Positions 1-5,315 of a DNA stretch of 6,667 bases are shown here, in pieces. Each line of letters opens with the position of its first letter. Within the stretch, counting starts at the first letter, position 1. The translations under genes were made by a program, and so were the position numbers. The stretch comes from Balneolales bacterium (GTDB lineage Bacteria > Bacteroidota > Rhodothermia > Balneolales > Natronogracilivirgulaceae): assembly GCA_007127695.1 (NCBI GenBank), contig SKYW01000213.1:1-6667 (forward strand). Reading direction: 5' to 3'. The notes beneath the pieces are model-generated. The model saw only the letters and a list, made by a program, of their open reading frames with translations, was not told the DNA's origin and did not search any database.

Positions 1-1
1 C

Positions 2-61
2 TGGGCCCGTTACGGCGAGCTTATCGATCAACTTGACCGAATGCTGCAGAATGGCAATTGA
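2..61 (+). CDS. C-terminal 19 codons of an unidentified plus-strand gene (left-truncated)
   Basis: From base 2 the plus strand reads open for 19 codons to a TGA at 59-61, giving a C-terminus WARYGELIDQLDRMLQNGN. The peptide is amphipathic and helix-like, with regularly spaced Leu/Ile/Met and charged residues, as expected for the last helix of a soluble protein. It converges on the subtilase gene, whose TAA begins three bases further right, which is a normal tail-to-tail arrangement. The piece is too short to name a family. It could be a chance open frame, but the helical character and the tight convergent junction make a real gene end more likely than not. Extending the contig to the left would settle it. 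Confidence 0.5.
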   Translation, partial: WARYGELIDQLDRMLQNGN

Positions 62-64
62 AAC

Positions 65-1822
65 TTACTTGAGCAGTGTCATCCGGCGCACCATTCGCTG
101 TCCGGCAGCCGTCATTTCATAAAGATAAACGCCGCTGCCCAGACCTGACGCGTCGAAAGAGGCGATGTGTGCCCCGGCGGCTTTCACCTCATCCACCAGA
201 ATACCCACCCGGCGGCCATCCGCGGTGAAAACCGACAGGGTGACATGCGCCTGTTCCGGAATCTGGTACGCGATGGATGTCGCCGGATTGAATGGATTCG
301 GATAATTTTGCTCAAGGCTGATGTTCAAGGGGACATCCGCGACGGCCCGCGTCTCCAGGTTTTCCATGACAAAAGAAACGGCCGCATGCGCATCCAACAC
401 CCCGGTGCCAGTGAAGCGATTCCATCCGTCTCCCCGCGTAGTTTCCCTGAGAATTTGTTTAACTTCTGCGGGTGACAGCTCCGGATTTATCGAAAGCATC
501 AGAGAGACCACGCCTGCTACCATGGGCGCCGCCTGTGAGGTCCCGCACCAGTAAGTGCCGTTCAACGGATTGGTATTACTCAGCCCAACAACATAGTCAC
601 CCGGTGCAACCAGGTCGATGTGGTTCCCGAAATTGCTTCCTCCACCCCAGCAAAATGGCACGGCCAGCGCGCCGGTGTTATTGACGGCACCAACTGACAC
701 CACGCGTTCATAGCCAGCCGGATAGAAAGTGACATCGTTATTGGTATTCATCATGCACGCAATGACATGGATACCGGCATCAATGGCATCCGCGACAGCC
801 TGGCTCAGCAAACTGCTTTGACCGCTGCCTCCCACGCTCATGTTCAACACATCGGCACCGGCATCCTTTGCCCAGTAGATGCCCGCGATCCACCAGGAGT
901 ACAATCCGGAATTATTTTCATCCAAAATTTTGACAGGCATGATCCTGGCATTCCAGTCGATGCCGGCCATGGTGCCGTTGTTGTTGCCCGTTGCCAGAGC
1001 GATACTCGCCACATTGGTGCCGTGTCCGTGATCATCGACCGTGGAGGTGATGTTGCTCACAAAATTATATCCCGGCACAACCCGATCCTCAAAATCCGGC
1101 ACTTCGTCCGGCTGGCCCGAGTCCAGGACGGCCATGGTGATGTCGCTGCTTCCGGTTGTGATGTCCCATGCCGGTATGATGTTGATATCCTCGCCGGAGG
1201 TTCCGCTGGATTCGGCAATGACCTGGCCGGTATTTTGAAGCCCCCATTGCAGGTGGAAAAGGCGGTCGTTTGGAGCTGCATCCGAGTTGGCCATTCGAAA
1301 ATCCGGAGCTGCAGGCAAGCCCTTTTGCCCGCTTCCCTGCCCGATGTAATCCGGCTCTGCATATGTAATGTCCGGATGATTGCGCAATTCACTGATCAAT
1401 TGCATCAGGTCACCCGGATACTCCGCCACTCCGACGTACATACGCTCACGGGTGGAAGTGCCCGGATGGGTGCTTTTCCTTTTTTCTGAAGTCCTCACCA
1501 GTTTCTGAAGCGACAGAAGCCCCTGGCTGCTCATAAATGAACCGGCTTCCGGGATGGCCTGCGCCTGGTCGGCAGAAATCACAATGTTCCGGGGGAGTTC
1601 CTGCGATTTGTGATAACTGTTCTGTGATTTGTGATAGGCATTCAGCTCCGCAAGCACCGGGCTTTCCGTGTCAAACATGATCAGGATGCGTTCCGGATGA
1701 TGTGGATATGCGTTCTTGTCCTGAGCTGATGCAGCTTGCAAGGGCATCATGATGGGTAATATCGCGGTTGTCAGAATGAGCAGTGTCGCGGATATCAGAA
1801 ATACCGGTGTGATTTTTTTCAT
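65..1822 (-). CDS. Secreted subtilisin-like S8 serine peptidase with T9SS C-terminal sorting domain
   Basis: This is a 585-residue extracellular endopeptidase, counted from the ATG at 1820-1822. Order of parts: a signal peptide at 1-33 (MKK, long hydrophobic core, AASAQ cleavage site); an inhibitor-type propeptide at about 35-165, ending in the typical 'HPDITYAEPDY' region; the S8 catalytic domain at about 185-485; and a T9SS type A sorting domain at about 499-585, with YPNPFNP near its start, GSGVYLYEM late and a basic end. The visible triad is Asp234 (VLDSG), His267 (HGHGTN) and Ser429 (GTSQAAP), with Asn359 as probable oxyanion residue. Cys391 and Cys426 could form a disulfide. The first in-frame ATG, at 1894, would put 24 residues before the signal peptide and has no Shine-Dalgarno; 1822 is preferred because it gives a normal n-region, although its own ribosome site is also weak. 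The enzyme probably degrades protein outside the cell or at its surface; the substrate is unknown. Confidence 0.93.
   Translation of the reverse strand: MKKITPVFLISATLLILTTAILPIMMPLQAASAQDKNAYPHHPERILIMFDTESPVLAELNAYHKSQNSYHKSQELPRNIVISADQAQAIPEAGSFMSSQGLLSLQKLVRTSEKRKSTHPGTSTRERMYVGVAEYPGDLMQLISELRNHPDITYAEPDYIGQGSGQKGLPAAPDFRMANSDAAPNDRLFHLQWGLQNTGQVIAESSGTSGEDINIIPAWDITTGSSDITMAVLDSGQPDEVPDFEDRVVPGYNFVSNITSTVDDHGHGTNVASIALATGNNNGTMAGIDWNARIMPVKILDENNSGLYSWWIAGIYWAKDAGADVLNMSVGGSGQSSLLSQAVADAIDAGIHVIACMMNTNNDVTFYPAGYERVVSVGAVNNTGALAVPFCWGGGSNFGNHIDLVAPGDYVVGLSNTNPLNGTYWCGTSQAAPMVAGVVSLMLSINPELSPAEVKQILRETTRGDGWNRFTGTGVLDAHAAVSFVMENLETRAVADVPLNISLEQNYPNPFNPATSIAYQIPEQAHVTLSVFTADGRRVGILVDEVKAAGAHIASFDASGLGSGVYLYEMTAAGQRMVRRMTLLK
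1601..1642 (-). repeat. 21-bp tandem duplication inside the peptidase propeptide
   Basis: Two adjacent 21-bp units, 1601-1621 and 1622-1642, match at 16 of 21 positions. They encode the pentapeptide YHKSQ twice, separated by two residues (about residues 63-67 and 70-74 of the peptidase). The insertion lies in the N-terminal part of the propeptide, before the catalytic domain, and keeps frame. It looks like a small slippage duplication that has since diverged. Confidence 0.75.
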
Positions 1823-1861
1823 GCAGGTGGCCGCTACGATTGGGATGGATGGACTTTCAGG

Positions 1862-1893
1862 ATGCAATTTGCATAAGATAAATGTTTTATGCA
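1862..1893. promoter_or_regulatory. Overlapping palindromes upstream of the peptidase start (possible operator)
   Basis: Two overlapping inverted repeats sit 40-72 bases upstream of the preferred peptidase start at 1822. The first is ATGCAA-T-TTGCAT at 1862-1874, a perfect 6-bp repeat around one base. The second is TGCATAA at 1870-1876 with TTATGCA at 1887-1893, a 7-bp repeat around 10 bases. The symmetry and AT-richness resemble a site for a dimeric regulator, and the position would suit control of the peptidase. No regulator is named. If translation began at 1894 instead, these bases would be coding, so the palindromes mildly favour the shorter protein. Confidence 0.35.
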
Positions 1894-1936
1894 TTTAGAC
1901 GAAACAGTTGTGAAAAAGTTCATACGCCTATCCACC

Positions 1937-1951
1937 CGCGAACAATTCGCG
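1937..1951. repeat. Perfect 6-bp inverted repeat (CGCGAA-CAA-TTCGCG)
   Basis: CGCGAA at 1937-1942 is followed by the loop CAA and by TTCGCG at 1946-1951, a perfect GC-rich hairpin. It has no U-tract on either side, so it is not a standard intrinsic terminator. It lies upstream of the peptidase gene and could be a protein-binding site or part of a decayed repeat. Confidence 0.5.
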
Positions 1952-1962
1952 ATCGTTACGGC

Positions 1963-1988
1963 GAACTTGTAACCGGAACTTGTACCCT
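1963..1988. repeat. Imperfect 13-bp tandem direct repeat
   Basis: GAACTTGTAACCG at 1963-1975 is followed directly by GAACTTGTACCCT at 1976-1988, matching at 11 of 13 positions with a shared 9-mer GAACTTGTA. GTTAC (1955-1959) and GTAAC (1969-1973) also form an inverted pair across the first copy. No function can be assigned. Confidence 0.5.
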
Positions 1989-2004
1989 GCCGGCTGCCCA
2001 AAAG

Positions 2005-2024
2005 CCCCTTGTCCTTCGACAGGC
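2005..2024. repeat. Possible remnant of a short dispersed palindromic repeat
   Basis: The bases CCCCTTGTCCTTCGACAGGC resemble the core of a short intergenic repeat seen in many genomes, whose shadow translation reads PLVLRQAQ. Here the plus strand gives PLVLRQAM before the similarity ends. TGTC/GACA can pair around a four-base loop on the minus strand. The recognition rests on memory, not on a comparison with other loci of this genome, and only one copy is present. Confidence 0.3.
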
Positions 2025-2044
2025 AATGAGGTCAACCAATGGGA

Positions 2045-2605
2045 TCAGCGGTCCCACCAGATCACCATGATACCCGCCACCAGGGAGAGCCCGATCCATG
2101 CCAACCCCCAATAGGGCCAGGAAGTAGCCGAAACCTTGAGCATCTCGGCCGAACCGGGCCGGGTGGGCGAAAGCGCTTCGGGCAGCTGAACGATGGTCCT
2201 CGGGTCCAGACTCTGTGTGTAGTTGTAAGCCCACATCAGGGCTTCCGTGAGTCCGTAGGCTATAAGGGCAGCAAAAAATATGACCCAGATCCATCCCATC
2301 CAGCGAAAGCCCACAATAGCTATCAATACCGCCGCTCCGATCAGGCCATAGGCGACGTCCGGCATCCTCTTAAGGATCGTATCCCCTTCCAGGTCGAAGT
2401 GCGCCTTGCCGAGATAATCATTGATCAAATTGATTTTTTCAACGTCTCCCTGACTGTGCCCGGTTATATCCTCAATCCAGACATAAAGCCCCAGGTTGCT
2501 CTCCATTGCCGGTGAAGAAACCGTGATGGTCCAAATGGGCATATAAAATGCCGGTATCATCAAAAGTGCGGCAATAATGAAACCGATGCGAGATTGTTTT
2601 TTCAT
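2045..2605 (-). CDS. Four-helix membrane protein resembling the small hypothetical protein of Bacteroidota nos clusters
   Basis: This is a 186-residue integral membrane protein of unknown biochemical role. Helices are visible at about 8-28, 84-100, 102-124 and 163-184. A polar loop at about 30-80 lies between helices 1 and 2 and is probably extracytoplasmic. In and before it runs PIWTITV, then GLYVW, ITG, then D54, IN and NDYLG (residues 23-66). This spacing recalls an unnamed membrane protein encoded near nosL and nosD in Bacteroidota nitrous oxide reductase clusters, which reads roughly PxWxI...GL...I.G...D...IN.LNHYIG. That comparison is from memory. There is no Cys pair, heme motif or known catalytic motif. 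The ATG at 2605 follows an AT-rich, SD-less leader and gives an N-terminus MKKQSR suited to membrane insertion. It is 473 bp from ccsA, so probably its own transcription unit. Confidence 0.75.
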   Translation of the reverse strand: MKKQSRIGFIIAALLMIPAFYMPIWTITVSSPAMESNLGLYVWIEDITGHSQGDVEKINLINDYLGKAHFDLEGDTILKRMPDVAYGLIGAAVLIAIVGFRWMGWIWVIFFAALIAYGLTEALMWAYNYTQSLDPRTIVQLPEALSPTRPGSAEMLKVSATSWPYWGLAWIGLSLVAGIMVIWWDR

Positions 2606-3078
2606 AGTTGTGGAATTAGCCGGATTCGTCGATCCCCCCGAGTGTATGTTTTATTCATACTTGAAAAACTGAACCTGTCCTGATGCTGGTCAGATATCCT
2701 GCCACCTTTGCTATGCATCCATAAAATATCTCACCCGTTGTAATTATGAGTGAAATTACTAAAAAATGTTGCAATAATTTTGTTAGAATTTTTAAAGATA
2801 TGGGGTCTTCGGGAAACGGAAATCGTGTAAACGGCAGGGTTGGTCAGGACAGGACGATCATTTTCCCGGACGAAAAACGAGTGCTGCCGTTCACTTCATG
2901 ATCACAAGTGCAAACCGCAATATTTGTTCACCGACGGGATAAACGGCATGTTCCTCGGACGGTTCAAGGAAAATCCAGGTGCCAGGAAGAGGACCGTTTT
3001 CTGTTCGATCAGCAAACGATGCGCGTTATGATGCCATATTGTGAGCCGTAACAATTCCTTGCAAGCTGGCAATCAGAG
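2606..3078. other. 473-bp intergenic region with no confident gene
   Basis: This is the spacer between the end of ccsA and the start of the 186-residue membrane protein gene. Bases 2725-2810 are strikingly AT-rich and are the likeliest place for the membrane protein gene's promoter, although no clear promoter boxes stand out. GTATG/CATAC (2644-2648, 2656-2660) can form a 5-bp hairpin just upstream of that gene. GTAAACGGCAG (2827-2837) and CTGCCGTTCAC (2884-2894) form an inverted pair matching at 10 of 11 positions. The segment from about 2899 to 3070 is open in three frames on two strands without a convincing start. I see no clear intrinsic terminator behind ccsA. Confidence 0.6.
2827..2894. 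repeat. Inverted repeat pair in the spacer behind ccsA
   Basis: GTAAACGGCAG at 2827-2837 is the near reverse complement of CTGCCGTTCAC at 2884-2894, with one mismatch in 11. Inside and overlapping it, GATCAT (2856-2861) pairs with ATGATC (2898-2903). The arms are about 46 bases apart. They could be the ends of a small non-autonomous element or an RNA fold; no target-site duplication is evident. Confidence 0.35.
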
Positions 3079-3873
3079 TCAATAGGTATGGATGCTGCCC
3101 TGCGCCGAGGGCAGATAGTTGACGCCAAACCAGCATACCATCAAAACGACAAAAGCGAGTGCCAGGGTCCACATGGCCGGACGCACCAGGTCTGCCCGGT
3201 GCGCCCTGATATGGATGTAGGCCAGATACACAATCCATGTCAGCAGCGCCCACACCTCCTTGGGATCCCAGTTCCAGTAATGCCCCCAGGCCTCCTTGCC
3301 CCAGATGGCGCCGAAGACGAGTCCAAGGGTCAGAAAAGCGAAGCCGATGTAGACCATGTTGTCAGCCAGGGACAGTGTGGTCTGCCTGAAACGGCCCTGC
3401 CGTCCTTCATACAGCGCCTTGACCGCAACAATCGCTGATACAGCCAGCAAGGCATAGGCGAAAATATATACGATCACATGGGGGACGAACCAGACACTTT
3501 GCAATGCGGGCATGAGGGCTCGGTCATGCACATCCGGATTCATCACATTGATCCCGAGAAAAACGACGGCCATCAGCACGCTGTAAGCCAGTACCCAGCT
3601 GAGCTTCCAGCGCTGCCATGTCAGATACCCGATCAGCGGCAAAAAGAAACCGTACCAGAGCCGCGTCTCACCGAGTGTGCGCATGGGTGGACGGTCCAGG
3701 CTTCCCCAAAGGCCAAGAATAAAAACGGTCAGGGCTGCCATTCCTGCCCAGAAAAACAAATGGGCCAGGATTTCCGCCCGTGGCTTAAGCCGGCTCAGGT
3801 ATACGCCTGCCACCGCAGCTCCCCAAAGGCCCGCAGAGATGGCAAACACGGTCGGGAATACACTCCAGGTCAT
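3079..3873 (-). CDS. ccsA: Cytochrome c biogenesis protein CcsA (ResC-type heme handling subunit)
   Basis: This 264-residue, roughly eight-helix membrane protein belongs to the CcmC/CcsA heme-handling family. With ResB it forms the System II cytochrome c synthase, which brings heme to the outer face of the inner membrane and attaches it to apocytochrome CXXCH sites. The tryptophan-rich WWD signature is clear at 191-206 (W191, W196, W200, W202, then DPKE). Candidate heme-ligand histidines flank it: His132 in FVPHV and His261 in the C-terminal GSIHTY. The C-terminus NYLPSAQGSIHTY matches the usual family ending. The ATG at 3873 overlaps the resB stop in an ATGA, and a strong GAGGAGG lies four bases upstream, inside the end of resB. 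The family is certain; that the pair serves mainly the upstream nrfA product is inference. Confidence 0.96.
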   Translation of the reverse strand: MTWSVFPTVFAISAGLWGAAVAGVYLSRLKPRAEILAHLFFWAGMAALTVFILGLWGSLDRPPMRTLGETRLWYGFFLPLIGYLTWQRWKLSWVLAYSVLMAVVFLGINVMNPDVHDRALMPALQSVWFVPHVIVYIFAYALLAVSAIVAVKALYEGRQGRFRQTTLSLADNMVYIGFAFLTLGLVFGAIWGKEAWGHYWNWDPKEVWALLTWIVYLAYIHIRAHRADLVRPAMWTLALAFVVLMVCWFGVNYLPSAQGSIHTY

Positions 3874-5234
3874 GATGCCTCCTCGTTTGATTCCATTTCT
3901 GTGCTGCCGCCGGACGCATCCTCCCTTCTCATATCCTCAGGATCCCGGTTCAGTTCGGTGCCGATATCCTTGCCCAGCCAGAACAGGTACACCGCCCCGA
4001 GCAGCAGCATGATGAAACCCGTGTAAACCACCGGAAGCCAGGGATCCCGTACCGCTTCAATGATGCTGATGGGCGACCACTTGCCAAACCGGTCGTCATA
4101 GCTGAACTGATAGAGTTTCCAGCCTTCTGCCGAATACGGGTGGTTCACTTCAATGTCGATCACCCGGTTGTCACCGCTGCGGGTGTAGAGCCGGGCCAGC
4201 GACATGTAGCGTCTGGACTGCGGGATCGTCATGGCAAGTGCCCGGCCTTCTTCCAGCTTCAGAAATTGATGCTCCATGTTGAAACTGCCGCAGGTTATCC
4301 ATCCGGTGATGGTATCTCCGCGGACCGGGTGCACCGCTCTGACCCTGGCCGCCGGAGCCGCACCGATATCATGCACCGGCTCAAACCGGTCGGATATGCG
4401 TGCCGATTCAACGTAAAACTGCAGGATCTCATAGTCCCAGCCGGACATATGGCCTTTTCGGCCACGTTCCACCTCCACCAGGTCCTGCTCCCCGCGGATG
4501 ATGAGGCTGCCCGTTTCCTGATCCAGCATCCCCATTTTGGGTGGATATTCCTCCATGTGAAACCGCTGCAGTTCGAGGGCCAGGGGCAGCTCCACCGTGC
4601 GTCCCCCCGTGTCGGTGCCGTACCAGACGGTTTGTCCCGCAGAAAGCGTCATGGTGACGCGCTGCAAGTCGCCGCTGCCCAGGATGCCGCCCGCAATGAC
4701 GATCCACAGGCCCAGATGATTGAGCAGAAAACCGATGTTACGCCCCCGCAGTGGAATGCTCCTGCGCACGGCGGTCATTGCCAGCACAAAAAGGAACCAG
4801 GAGATACTCATCAGAAACGGCCAGCTGGTGGTCATGCGGGTGAGGCCGAGCCGGTCGATCCAGCTGAAACCTGAGGGTTGCCCCTGCAGGAACAGACCCA
4901 TCAGCAGGACCGAGAATGTCACGGCAGCGATGGCACCCATGCTGGCGGGCACCTGGCTCATCCATCGGACGACCGGGTTTTTTGGCAGCGCAAGCTGCAA
5001 TATCAGCGGTATGAGGAGCAGCACCGCCCCGATGACCCCGTTCCAGGGCCAGGAAGGCGCCGATAGGCCGTCACCCGGAGTGACCCATTCCAGTGCAAAG
5101 CCGACCAGCAGCAGGGCTGCCGCGACCAGGAACGCTTCCGGGTATCCCCAGGGGAATAGCCAGATCGGTTTTCTAACATTGTGCCGGCTCTTCGTGCCGC
5201 TGGTACTGACTGGTTCCATCTGTAGAAATGGCAT
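3870..5234 (-). CDS. resB: Cytochrome c biogenesis protein ResB (Ccs1/CcsB-type apocytochrome chaperone subunit)
   Basis: A 454-residue ResB-family protein, the partner of CcsA in System II cytochrome c maturation. Five helices lie in the N-terminal half (about 33-50, 65-83, 98-117, 137-155, 167-185), followed by a large periplasmic domain at about 187-397, one more helix at about 398-419 and an acidic cytoplasmic tail. Family signatures include NHLGLW at 171-177, with His172 a likely transmembrane heme ligand, and EVNHPY...GWKLYQFSYD at about 362-380. Helix number and length are usual for Bacteroidota ResB proteins. The start is uncertain: the ATG at 5234 has AGGAG only one base away, while an in-frame ATG at 5219 has the same AGGAG about 16 bases away. 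The gene follows nrfA after 81 bp and overlaps ccsA by four bases, so the three genes very probably form one operon. Confidence 0.95.
   Translation of the reverse strand: MPFLQMEPVSTSGTKSRHNVRKPIWLFPWGYPEAFLVAAALLLVGFALEWVTPGDGLSAPSWPWNGVIGAVLLLIPLILQLALPKNPVVRWMSQVPASMGAIAAVTFSVLLMGLFLQGQPSGFSWIDRLGLTRMTTSWPFLMSISWFLFVLAMTAVRRSIPLRGRNIGFLLNHLGLWIVIAGGILGSGDLQRVTMTLSAGQTVWYGTDTGGRTVELPLALELQRFHMEEYPPKMGMLDQETGSLIIRGEQDLVEVERGRKGHMSGWDYEILQFYVESARISDRFEPVHDIGAAPAARVRAVHPVRGDTITGWITCGSFNMEHQFLKLEEGRALAMTIPQSRRYMSLARLYTRSGDNRVIDIEVNHPYSAEGWKLYQFSYDDRFGKWSPISIIEAVRDPWLPVVYTGFIMLLLGAVYLFWLGKDIGTELNRDPEDMRREDASGGSTEMESNEEAS
3878..3884 (-). promoter_or_regulatory. Shine-Dalgarno sequence for ccsA within the end of resB
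   Basis: On the minus strand these bases read GAGGAGG, four bases before the ccsA ATG. This is the only strong Shine-Dalgarno among the genes of the window. Together with the ATGA stop/start overlap it points to coupled translation, which would keep the two synthase subunits near equal amounts. It also fixes 3873 as the ccsA start. Confidence 0.75.
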
Positions 5235-5315
5235 GCTCCTGGCGAAATGAATCAGAGCTTGCTCGTTAATGATTTAAAAAAAAATGTCTCAGTCCTCTGT
5301 AAAAAAATAACATGA
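5235..5315. other. nrfA-resB intergenic spacer with two T-tracts
   Basis: On the minus (transcribed) strand this 81-bp spacer holds a T7 tract soon after the nrfA stop and a T9 tract further on (5275-5283). Only a three-base stem (CAG-AGGA-CTG) precedes the T9 tract, so a true intrinsic terminator is not supported, though partial termination could lower resB-ccsA expression relative to nrfA. GAGC-TT-GCTC at 5255-5264 is a small palindrome before resB. No separate promoter is evident. Confidence 0.45.

Larger units (their letters stand above)
1895..2044. other. Intergenic region between the membrane protein gene and the peptidase gene
   Basis: This 150-bp spacer (222 bp if the peptidase starts at 1822) lies between the stop of the 186-residue membrane protein gene and the peptidase gene. 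It should hold the peptidase promoter, but I see no convincing -35/-10 pair or a clear Bacteroidota TTTG / TAnnTTTG pair. It does hold a compact hairpin (1937-1951), an imperfect 13-bp tandem repeat (1963-1988) and a short stretch resembling a dispersed palindromic repeat (2005-2024). A 27-codon plus-strand open frame from the ATG at 1889 to the TAA at 1970-1972 has no ribosome site and is probably chance. Confidence 0.6.

Noticed and set aside
767..1489. Long plus-strand open frame (240 codons) antisense to the peptidase gene
   Set aside because: It lies wholly inside the catalytic domain of the peptidase, which has intact family motifs; the plus-strand translation shows no domain and is a frame shadow.
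1889..1972. 27-codon plus-strand frame beginning MHLDETVVKK, a possible leader peptide
   Set aside because: It has no ribosome site, no downstream gene on that strand to regulate, and a length expected by chance.
2041..2055. GGGA...TCCC pair at the end of the membrane protein gene as a terminator
   Set aside because: The stem is only four bases, overlaps the stop codon and has no U-tract after it.
2039..2515. Plus-strand open frame of 158 codons opposite the membrane protein gene
   Set aside because: The minus-strand protein has coherent transmembrane helices and a plausible family signature; the opposite frame does not.
2735..2775. TTGCAA and CATAAT on the minus strand as a sigma70-type promoter for the membrane protein gene
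   Set aside because: The spacing is about 20 bases, the match is weak in an AT-rich stretch, and FCB-group promoters usually differ from this consensus.
2840..3031. 63-codon plus-strand frame in the spacer behind ccsA
   Set aside because: There is no Shine-Dalgarno, the composition is basic and Cys-rich, and overlapping open frames on the other strand make it no better supported than they are; kept only as part of a finding.
4140..4874. Plus-strand open frame of 244 codons opposite resB
   Set aside because: It is rich in His, Gln and Pro with no recognisable fold, and resB on the other strand is a clear family member.
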